Source: Butyrivibrio proteoclasticus B316 (lineage in GTDB: Bacteria > Bacillota > Clostridia > Lachnospirales > Lachnospiraceae). From it: 64,000 nt of DNA. The stretch spans positions 3,465,897-3,529,896 of the forward strand of contig NC_014387.1 in NCBI RefSeq assembly GCF_000145035.1. Reading direction: 5' to 3'. Below the pieces are notes generated by a model. It was not told where the DNA came from. It did not search any database and worked only from the letters and a program-made list of their open reading frames with translations. Position numbers and translations under genes: made by a program. Shown piece after piece: positions 52,931-62,600 of this stretch (the stretch's first letter is position 1; each line of letters starts with the position of its first letter).

Positions 52931-52978
52931 TATGAACGTGTTCGTTATAATTATAACGAGCGTGTTCATATTAAACAA
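52931..52978 (-). promoter_or_regulatory. TetR-type operator and embedded promoter of the redox operon
   Basis: The 20-bp arms at 52931-52950 and 52951-52970 are inverted repeats of each other with 17 of 20 positions matching. The centre is GTTATAATTATAAC. On the minus strand TTGTTT (52973-52978) and TATAAT (52950-52955) are separated by 17 bases, so the promoter -10 lies at the centre of the palindrome. A bound repressor would cover it. Confidence 0.85.
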
Positions 52979-52991
52979 TATCGGTTTATCA

Positions 52992-53041
52992 CAAAAAATA
53001 AGCGGTCTTTCTGTGCATTAACACAAAAAGCCGCTTATTTA
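52992..53041 (-). terminator. Intrinsic terminator after the YlmH-like gene
   Basis: AAATAAGCGG pairs with CCGCTTATTT, extended by TTTTGTG/CACAGAAA with a mismatch, and TTATTTTTTG follows on the minus strand. Confidence 0.85.
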
Positions 53042-53056
53042 TAGCTTATTATTTAA

Positions 53057-53866
53057 TTATTTGAATAGCTTGACTGAAATAAATAGTCTCCCTTTTCTGG
53101 TAGTATTGGAAGTTCCCAAATAAATAAACTTTCCATGTCCTCTTACGGAAACTCTCGCTCCCTCTTTGAGGTCATATCCGCCGCTATAGGCCGTTCTGCC
53201 ATCTATGAACACTGACTCACTCTCAATCAGCTTCTGTGCCTCAGACCTTGATAGATGATATACAAAAGCCAGAATTGCATCTATTCTCTCAGATGCAACG
53301 CTTCCGCTTATTTCCTCGAACTTTGGTTCAATATCACAGTCTGCAGCATTAACTATACCGCACCTTACTGATGTGTGTCTGATCCTGATCAGCTCTTTTT
53401 CCATCATCTGAGCAATGTCAGGTGTAGCAAATATATAAGCCTCTTTATCTCCTGCAAGTATATCGCCTATCTGATCACGCTCAATTCCCAGATTCATGAT
53501 ACTTCCGAGGTAGTCTCTGTGATTAAGATCATCTGCAAATTTGTTGTTAAGTGGCTTAATGTGAACACACTTTAGAACTGTGTTGTCAGCCTTTTCCGAT
53601 ACAAGAAAGGTCTCTTCATCCAGATAATCCGGAAGAAAACAGACCATTGCTCTCTCAGCATCTTCTGCTCCTCCGTACACTACATAACTTGCGCCGCAGT
53701 ACTCATGAACATTTCCGGGAACGCCCTCAGACGCCAGAATCTGGTAGAACATCGCTATCTCAGATACCGAAAGGAAATCTGTATGCGTCACGAATCCGTT
53801 CAAATAAGCTCTGTTTGCCAGGTCTTTAATTCGACCTGCTAAAAAATCTCTTGTCTTTTCTTCCAT
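53057..53866 (-). CDS. YlmH-like S4-domain RNA-binding protein, 269 aa
   Basis: The C-terminal 75 residues contain an S4 domain: RIDAILAFVYHLSRSEAQKLIESESVFIDGR followed by a strand ending VSVRGHGKFIYLG, shown here only by its key parts. The N-terminal two thirds match the YlmH layout, with FLSVSEIAMFYQIL and ERAMVCFLPDYL. YlmH proteins act on stalled ribosomal subunits and are also linked to division genes in Gram-positives, usually next to sepF; here it is instead two bases from the clostripain-like gene. The start is taken as ATG at 53866. A terminator follows. Confidence 0.88.
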   Translation of the reverse strand: MEEKTRDFLAGRIKDLANRAYLNGFVTHTDFLSVSEIAMFYQILASEGVPGNVHEYCGASYVVYGGAEDAERAMVCFLPDYLDEETFLVSEKADNTVLKCVHIKPLNNKFADDLNHRDYLGSIMNLGIERDQIGDILAGDKEAYIFATPDIAQMMEKELIRIRHTSVRCGIVNAADCDIEPKFEEISGSVASERIDAILAFVYHLSRSEAQKLIESESVFIDGRTAYSGGYDLKEGARVSVRGHGKFIYLGTSNTTRKGRLFISVKLFK

Positions 53867-53868
53867 TA

Positions 53869-56361
53869 TCAATATTCCAACTTTGGTGTCCAGTAATTCT
53901 GTCCGTAAATATCAGTAAAGCAGTAGGTCTCGATTACCTTGCCCTCCCCAACAGGGAGATTTTCTATAACCATATCAGACATTGCTTTATCTACTGTAAT
54001 CTGCTCTCCAAGATAATAATTCTGCTGGAAAGTCTGGTCATAGTTGTAGTAATCACAAACATAATCGATAGTATCACCTACATTTATCTCTGTAAGGTTC
54101 TTGGCTACAGTTTCTGTCTCACCTTCAATGTAATCAAAGCTTGCACCGGCTACATAGCCGTCTTCATTTTCCGAATCAAATATGAGGATGAGATTAGCTC
54201 TCTGACCGTTAAGTTCGCAGGGAACGCGGCCTGTAATTGCGTAGCTGTCACTGTCACCCTGAACATCAATTACATAAAAGGCAACTATCTGACCGTCTAT
54301 AGCAAGCCATGTCTTATCCTCCGGAGCCAGAAGATTTCCCTCTTCATCAAATTCAAACGTAGTATCAAGTCCAAGATCAACATATCCTTCACCGTCATCA
54401 TAGAACATGTTGAGCTTGAGATCATGAACAAGCTTCCACTGCTCTGCAGACAGCGAAATGCAGGTATAATCTTCTGCATTTGTAGTCCATACTAGAGCTG
54501 ATGGGTCAAACTGGTGACTTGCAATATAATTTGCAGCCTGATCAACATCAAGGCCTTTACCAAGAAATCCTGTATTTGATGAAGAAAGCCCAGAAATACT
54601 GCTAAAGTCACTAGATAAAAATGTCGTCAGAAGCTGCGAAATCATCTCAGCTGATGCATTTCCACCGGCACTTGATGAGCCTGTGTTTCCAAGTGTTCCC
54701 AAAAGAGATGGCATTGGACTTGATGTTCCGCCCATTACCTGCTGGCCTGCAACTTCCAGAGAAGCAAAGTTCTGAATACACTTTGCATACTCCTCGTCCA
54801 TTCCAATAGCTTCATAAGTTCCAACCATTGAATCAACTTTGGATGTCTTCTTATAAGGGAAGTAAATAGACAAACCATAAGCATTTGTCATATTGGAGCT
54901 TGTCTTATTATATTTGATCGCACCCTTAAGAGCAGTCGCTAATTCTTTTGCCGAAGGTGTTGCAATTTTGTTCGCAAAATCGATAAGATCGACCTGATCT
55001 ATCTTGGATGAAGCTGCGAACTCTCTTGTGCTGCTACGGGCATCCGATATTGTTGCGAAGTCGTTTCCTCGGATCATCTCTGATGTATCTTTTGAAAAAT
55101 CTGCAAGCTCCGAAGGAACTGTATAGGAAAGCTCTGCCAGGTCGATCAGAGAAAGTGTTGTCTTCTGTCCTGGGCAGTTCTGTGCACATGCACTGGTAAA
55201 AGAATCAATGATGTTTTTACCAATTTCTGTTGTCTCCATTGATGTGTTACTGCCAAGGGCTGTGAGCCAGTTAGTATAATACCAGCCTACGCCCGGTTCT
55301 GTCTCCTCAGAGGCAACAAGATAATCAGCATAGTTGGATACAACAAGCGCATTTTCTACTGTCGCCATAAGACATGTATCAAAGCCTACAAAGTCAAAAG
55401 TAACTCCGCCATCCTTAAGCGCTGTATTGATACCTGCAAGTGACATAGCACCTGCAGAAGAAAACTTCTCATCATATCCATATCCACCGGTGGATCCGCC
55501 GCCGTGATCCCAGAAAATAAGATCATATCTGTCAGCAGGATAGTTCTGCGCGCCCCACTTAATAAATCCGGAAAGTGTTTCAGGTTTGGTCATAGGTACG
55601 CTTCCGAGATTATCCTTGATGCAGATAAATTTTCCATCTTTTATCTGATAAATCTGGTTGGTAGAGCTTGAAACAACATTGTTTTGCCACTGCTTGGCTC
55701 CGCCTGTATAAACGATAAGATTTATCCTGTCATCAAATCTTGCTGAGAGCATCTCCTGAATATCCTTGGAAGCCATTCCGCCTCTTGATTCAAGGTCAGC
55801 TCCGCACATATATACCATGATGGTTATAGTATCCTGCCCGTTTCCCTTGATTGTAGTGCGCTTAGCCCTTGCTCCGCTTACTACGGAAGTATCAAGCTTA
55901 CCAGTATTTGGTGTATCACTCCAGCTTGCTGAAGCCATACTTCCACCGGTATAGGAACTGCCTCCTCCCAGCATGGAACCAAACAGATCGAACATACTAC
56001 TGTTATATCCGTTTGAAAATCCAGTCTGGGACTGACCTGTCTGAGAGGTAGTCTGCTGCGTTGTAGTCTGAGGCACTGCAACACTCTCATAATCAGTAGA
56101 CGTATCACCACTTCCTCCAAGGAATGATGTAAGACCACCACCGCCTCCAAGTAGCAGGAAAATAATAACGATTATCATAAAGAGAGGACTTCTTCCGCCT
56201 GATCTCTTCATTCCTCCTGAACCTGATCCACTACCATTTCCGCCGCTTGAATAGCCGTTACTGCTTCCGACAGGACCGCCACCAAGGCCATCGCCTCTCT
56301 TATGTACGCCCGATCCGCCTTCTCCTATATTCTTTTTTCTTCCAATAGGCCTATCTGCCAT
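53869..56361 (-). CDS. Membrane-anchored clostripain-family (C11) cysteine protease, 830 aa
   Basis: Residues 1-57 are Gly/Ser-rich and basic and lie in the cytoplasm, a membrane helix spans about 59-73, and a Thr/Gln/Ser-rich linker (about 85-170) leads to the peptidase. The catalytic pair is His286 in IFWDHGGG and Cys330 in GFDTCLM, as in clostripain; TITIMVYMCGADLESRGG starts the domain. A long C-terminal region (about 560-830) has beta-rich segments such as DDGEGYVDLGLD that I do not assign. The protein probably cleaves after Arg or Lys at the cell surface. It reads into a YlmH-like gene after two bases. Confidence 0.9.
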   Translation of the reverse strand: MADRPIGRKKNIGEGGSGVHKRGDGLGGGPVGSSNGYSSGGNGSGSGSGGMKRSGGRSPLFMIIVIIFLLLGGGGGLTSFLGGSGDTSTDYESVAVPQTTTQQTTSQTGQSQTGFSNGYNSSMFDLFGSMLGGGSSYTGGSMASASWSDTPNTGKLDTSVVSGARAKRTTIKGNGQDTITIMVYMCGADLESRGGMASKDIQEMLSARFDDRINLIVYTGGAKQWQNNVVSSSTNQIYQIKDGKFICIKDNLGSVPMTKPETLSGFIKWGAQNYPADRYDLIFWDHGGGSTGGYGYDEKFSSAGAMSLAGINTALKDGGVTFDFVGFDTCLMATVENALVVSNYADYLVASEETEPGVGWYYTNWLTALGSNTSMETTEIGKNIIDSFTSACAQNCPGQKTTLSLIDLAELSYTVPSELADFSKDTSEMIRGNDFATISDARSSTREFAASSKIDQVDLIDFANKIATPSAKELATALKGAIKYNKTSSNMTNAYGLSIYFPYKKTSKVDSMVGTYEAIGMDEEYAKCIQNFASLEVAGQQVMGGTSSPMPSLLGTLGNTGSSSAGGNASAEMISQLLTTFLSSDFSSISGLSSSNTGFLGKGLDVDQAANYIASHQFDPSALVWTTNAEDYTCISLSAEQWKLVHDLKLNMFYDDGEGYVDLGLDTTFEFDEEGNLLAPEDKTWLAIDGQIVAFYVIDVQGDSDSYAITGRVPCELNGQRANLILIFDSENEDGYVAGASFDYIEGETETVAKNLTEINVGDTIDYVCDYYNYDQTFQQNYYLGEQITVDKAMSDMVIENLPVGEGKVIETYCFTDIYGQNYWTPKLEY

Positions 56362-56516
56362 TGTCTACCTCCAAAACACCCTATTATACTTACTTTTCAA
56401 TCTGTCACTTATCTAATTGCCTGTAAAAATCAGCAACTGTCTTATGTCATATTATAGTATTTTTTTATTCATTAATCGAGGTAATAAGAGAGCATACATA
56501 CTCTTCTGGCTCTGAG

Positions 56517-56565
56517 CAAAAAGAAAAAAGAGGATAGTCAGCTTTTATGCCCAACTACCCTCTTT
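56517..56565 (-). terminator. Intrinsic terminator after the giant glycosidase gene
   Basis: AAAGAGGGTAGT pairs with ACTATCCTCTTT on the minus strand with one mismatch and a 15-base loop, followed by TTTCTTTTT. It separates the glycosidase from the protease gene. Confidence 0.8.
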
Positions 56566-56611
56566 GAAGTTTAGAACTACTTAAAATTATAATTTGAAAA
56601 TGTCATGAATA

Positions 56612-59600
56612 TTACTTGCCTACACTTATGAGTTTGCCGTTTTCGTCAAATGTGTATTTCTTGAAGTATCTTGTAATTGTCTCAGATACAGCAAGTGTTC
56701 CATCATTCTTGGCATAATATGTATCACCATCTACTGTAAACATATAATCCTTGGCAACTCTTCCGTTAGCTTTGCCGTAATACCTCTGTCCCTCATAGGT
56801 TGTAAAGCCCTTAACAGCCTTGCAATCAGAACCTAAGATATACTCTGAGAAGTATACTTCAGTCTTAATGTCATGCATGAGCCTTCCATCTGAATCAGGA
56901 ATATAGTATTCTCCGTCTATTTCCAGAAGTCCGCTCTTTACAATCTTACCATTAGCCTTTGCATAGTACTTATCACCATTGTAATCGAAAAGACCTGTCA
57001 CAAGCACTCCATCTTCGCCAAGATAATAATCTGAGCCGTATTCTCTGATTATTTCATTACTTGCGATCCTGCCTTCATCAAGAGCTCTGTACTTGTTATC
57101 TCCTACAGTAACCCACTTGTTTATAGCCATTACACCAGTATTTTCATCAAAGTATCTGAGAATACCATCAACTTCATGGAATCCTGTAAGCTTCTCACCA
57201 TCTTCTGTTACAAGATAGTATTTACCATACTTCTTGATAAGTGTACCTTCATCCTCAGGCTCTTTTTCCAGATTGTCCTTGATAACAGCTATAAAGCTAA
57301 GTACAGGATCAGGATTTCCTGTCTTGGCAACTCTAACTGTAACCTGAGTATCTTCTGTAAGCTCAAAGCTGACTGTTTCAAGTCTTGCACTGTCACTTGA
57401 GCCAAGAGTGAAGTTCTGCCTTGCAAGCTCTTTGCCGGAAGCGTCAGTTACTGTGATCCTTGTAGGTCTGGATGTATTCCACCACTCCTGATATCCTGTA
57501 GCTACAGTGTACTGACCTTCCTCAAGTGTAAATACATAGTCGATTGGTTTATTTCCGGCTGCCCAGAATCCATGTCCCCAGATATCTGATCCGGAGTTCT
57601 TAAATCCTACATCATATTTCTCTGCATTTTCAGAGCTTCTCACTCCTCTATATCCTGAAACCTTAGTAGTAGCAAAGTCTTCATCTGCTGATGCATTACG
57701 GAGCTGTTTCTTAAGAACTGATCTTGCTGATGTAAGATAAGAAGCCTCTTCATCGCCCAGAACATTTCTTGATGCACTGTCGTAGAAATAGATCATCTTC
57801 TCAGGGATCATACTTACAGTGATTGCAAAAGATCTGTTGAAATCAGCAAGTGTTCCTGTAATCTCGACATCACCTACAAGTCTGGCTGAATTTGTATTCC
57901 ATGTAACTGCCTTTGTAACTGTGCTGCCATCTGAAAGAGTAAGCTCAACCTCTGAAGGAAGCTTTTCTTCCAGGTCTTCCTTTGAAAGAGCATACTCAGG
58001 AAGCTTTGTGTTGATTTCAAATACGCCCTTGTTCTCAAGCTCATCAAGTGTCCAGTTAGAATAACTTCTAAGAGCAATCTTGTTTCCAGCCAGGAATTCT
58101 ACAGGAAGCCATACATATCTTGATTCGCTCAGATCACCTGAATTCCATCTGTCTCCCATATAGATGAACTTGCCTGCTGCAGCATCTACAGGAAATACGC
58201 AAGTTGACTGTGTTCTATAGGTTGTGTTTGCACCATCATCTGTACAAGGGTTATTTACTGTTGTCCAAGGTCCAAGTGGACTGCTTGCATATGCGTAGCT
58301 GGCCGGGTTTGGATCCCATCCTGTACATCCTGATGTGATCATGTAATATGTTCCGTTATACTTGAACATTGCAGGAGCTTCTCTTGATGCACCGGCAAAG
58401 TTAAGTGTGAAGTCCTCACCAAGAACTGCATGCTTCTGATCTTTGGCAAGATATGTATACTCATCGTTGAGCTTGGCAATATACATATTTGTATTGCCGT
58501 CTGAAGAATACATAACATAAGCTGTTCCGTCATCATCCTTGAAGACGTTCATATCTCTTACAGAACCCCATGCTGATTCATCGCTATCCCACTGATGATC
58601 TGCTGTCTCTGAGTAGTTGAGCTTATATGCTCCAAGGAACTTAAATGGTCCAAACGGTGAATCTGAAATAGCAACTCCGGCTTTAGCCTTACCATAATTA
58701 GAGCCTGTAGGATTGCTCTTTGTATTGCCATCGCAGTGCCACCACATTACATACTTACCGGTCTTGTCGTTATAGAGGACTTTAGGCCTTTCCATAACTG
58801 TTCTGTCAGCTGCGATATTCCAATAAACTTCTTCAAGCTTGTTGTCATACTGTGAATCATCTGCAGCCTGATCCTTGTAATCAGAGTACAGTGACGCAAA
58901 ATATTTGTCTTCTTCAAAGATTGAAAGATCTGCTTTATAGCCGGCTTCTTTGAATTTGCCATAGTCTTCATCTGCAATAGGTATTGCTCTAAATGGTACG
59001 CCTTCATCAGTCCAGTTATAAAGGTCTGTTGAAGTATAAAGATGAACACCTACAACAGGCTGATAGTCATATGTCTTATCTTCACCATACCAGTAATACT
59101 TGGTAACTCCATCAATTGTGAACTGCTGGATCTGTCCGCCATGGGCCTGTACAAGGATTCCATTATTATCATAAAGTGGAGCTCCCTCTACACCTGTTAT
59201 GGATGAATAAGTAACAACAATTGCCAACGCTTTAAATGCCTCTTCAAGATCCTTATAAGCCTTCTTAATAGCAGCAACATCAGTTGATTTAACGTCAATA
59301 AGTGCCTGTGCTTTGACTACTGCTTCTTCAAATACAGCAAGGCTCTTTTCTGAATAAACTTTTCCTTCCATTTCCGCTCTGTATTTGTTAATTGCAGAGA
59401 TCAGTGTTTCGTAAGTATACTCAGGTACTGCTTTAACAATTACATAGCTAAGAAGCGGGTCAACATAAGAACTTGTTCTGTTAGTAGCGTATGCGTACAG
59501 ATTAAGTGTTCCGTCTGTAACTTCTACATTATATGTTCGCTCAACAAGTGAACCCTGTCCAAGATTAAGACCTGATTCAACGTTTACACCTTCAAGATCA

Positions 59601-62600
59601 TAGCTTATATCTCTTGCACTCCAAGGGCTCTTAACACCGATAGTAACAAGATATTCGTTATTGCTTCTGTCAGGAAGCTCGAAGCTGTAGTACAGTCCAC
59701 TTACGCCCTTTTCATATGTCCATCCCTTATCTGACATATAAGCATAAGTTCCTGTAAGAGTTCCATCTGATGCACCGCCATTTACTCTTACACCGTAGGA
59801 AGGATCTGTGCCATATCCCCACTTAAGCCCTGTTCCTGCATCAACTGCATCTTCCTGATCAGTTACTGACTGATATAGACCAAGCTTATATCCTTCAGGA
59901 ACCTGAGTTGTTTCTTTACTTGCAACATCTACAAGATAGAGTACATAGTCATTTGCAGCTATTTCTTCCTCTGAGAATACGTTTCCATCTGTTTCTACAA
60001 ATTCAGAAATCTCTTTTGCCAAAAGATCTACATCTTCCTGTGTTGTAGCTGCTCTGAGCATCAGTCTCTGTGCTCTTTCAAAAAGAGAATGAAGACGAGC
60101 TGACTTGGACTCTGAATAGTCAGATGTATCCATGACCTGAGCCTTTGCAAGAACGCTCTTTAATTCATCCAGATTCAAATTCTTCTGAATTCTGATAAAT
60201 GAAAGAACAGGATCAGGACCACCGTTTTTCCTTACAGAGAAAGTTACATTTCCTGCTTCCTCCTGGCTATAGCTGTAAACAGGTGTATTCCAGTTGTTAT
60301 TACCGTTCTTGGTATTTGTATTACCTATGAGTGTTTCGCCACCATCAGTCACCGCATAAATTGACATAGGTCGTGACTGATTCCACCACTCCTTAAATCC
60401 AAAGGTAAGTGTGTAATTGCCAGCTTCAAGAGGAACTGTATAATCAATGCTCTGATTAGAATATGCATACCAGCCATATGCCCATGGGTCATCGTCCGAA
60501 TTATTGTATGCACCGTAATCTGCAAGTCTTCCCCAGGTTCCATCGTACTTCTGATCAGAAACCTCGTTGAAGAGATCTGCATAGGAGTCCATTGTTCTGT
60601 AGGAAGTATGACCTACTTCGTTGTCGTTACAATCAATGTACCATGCCATGTTAGGATCAACGTACTTGATAGCATATGTTACTTCATATCCGTATCCATC
60701 AAGTGTTCCTGTAACCTCACTAGCTGTGGCAAGGTCTACATTTTCAAGATCCCATGTAACTTTTGCATTGATTGTATTATTCTTACTGGTCTTAACGCTT
60801 ACTGTCTCCGGAAGAACAGGAAGTGTTCCCTTCGCCGCGTAGATATTCTTATCATCTACTGCTACCACTGACTCTGCGCTGCTATCATACACAACACCCT
60901 CAACAATATAAGTTGTGATTGAATTAGCCTTAAGAGTTGCAGTCACATTCTTGGTAGCCTTATCTACTACGATATCATCTGAAGCAGTAACGTCTGCCCA
61001 GTTCTCGCCATCTGCTCTTGATCCGCTTGTACGGATTGCAGTTACTTTGGAGCCAATCTCAGAGAAATCCTGAAGATTGAATTTCCATGTCTGGTCGTTT
61101 TCTGCAGTATTAACTGCTACAATAACAACTTTACCTTCCTTTGGATCGTAAGCTGCTACTGTAGAATCACTTGATCCGATTATTGCATAACCTGGTCTTA
61201 TATATCTTGAGAACTGTCCAAATGCGTAATACTTTTTGCTAAGAAGAAGCTCTTGGGTATCATGATCTGCTATTGCGATTCCCCAGAAGCCATCTCCGTT
61301 TGAAAGAGTTCTCTCAACAGACTCTCTGGTTGCTGTATCAAATTCATTATTTGAATCGATGTGGACATCTACTGCATCCCACATGATCCATGCTGATGGC
61401 ATCATGCCATTTACATCTGTGATTATTCTCTGCGCGAAGCCAAGACCGGCTCTCATTTCTCCAGCATTTGTGCCTGCTGTAAATGTTCCGTCTACCTCAC
61501 TCATCCAGAGGTTCTTGCCAGCAGACTCAGAAAGCGCCTTGAGTCCGGCTCTGTTTGAACCTGAGTATGTGTGAGCATCGATTCTGTCTACTACTTCTTT
61601 TGCATCATCTGTTAATGCGTTAAAAGAGGTTATTGCAGTATCGATACTTGTCTCATCAGAAGCAGAGATGAGAATATCAATGCCTTTTTTCTCAAGCTCT
61701 TTATTAAGCTCAACAAGAATTCTGGACTGAGACTCTCCTATGTCGAAGTGGCAGCCTTCCTGCTTGTTGTTAAATGCTGACCAGTAATTTGTGTAAGGCT
61801 CGTTCATAGGAGTTGTGCTCTGGAAGTTTATTACTCCTTCATCTGCCCAGTGCTCAATAACATCAGCCATATAGCATGCAAATGCAGTATAGGAATCTTC
61901 TCTTAAATTATCAACGTTTGGATCTACGCCGCCTGATGAGCAGCCAGATACTGTCATGAAATATGGAGGTGAATTTGAAAATGCCTCGCCGATAAACTCA
62001 TCTCCGGCTGCCTGTGCTGCTGCAATGAGAACGTTCATCTGGTTTCTGTCAGCATCCCAGTCATAGTTCCATGCATATCCGCAGTCAAAATCAGCTCTAA
62101 CAAAGTTTGTCTCATAATACTCAGCATCATGCTTCTCAAGATTGATCTTGGTTACATCTGTTGCATAGCCGGGAACGATAGAGTCTGATCTCTTTATGTG
62201 AGCTCCGTGAAGGAAATCACTGCTCTCAGGAAGCACGCCTTCCTCACCTGACTTAATAACTGCCATCTTAACAAAATCAAGACACCAGTCACCATCTGCT
62301 CCGCCGATATCAATCTTGTTAACTCCGGCCTTAAGCTCAACATCGCTAAAAGTAACAACGTAGAGCATGTTGTTATTTCCGGAAGCTACAAGGTTCTTAT
62401 TAACTTCTGATGAAGGAACTGTGTAAACCTTGGACTCTCCGTTAGTGACTGCAAGAAGCTTATCTGTAGCACTTTCTTTATCTGTTACAGGATTTACTGA
62501 GTCTTCACTTGCAGCTTCATCTGTTGTCTCTTCCTTTGTTTCTTCTTCAGAAATATCTTCAGAACTTGCAGTAGATGCTCTATCTGATGAATCTTCTGAT

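Noticed and set aside
53851..54495. 214-codon plus-strand frame at the end of the protease gene
   Set aside because: Shadow of the clostripain-family coding strand with no ribosome site and no conserved motif.
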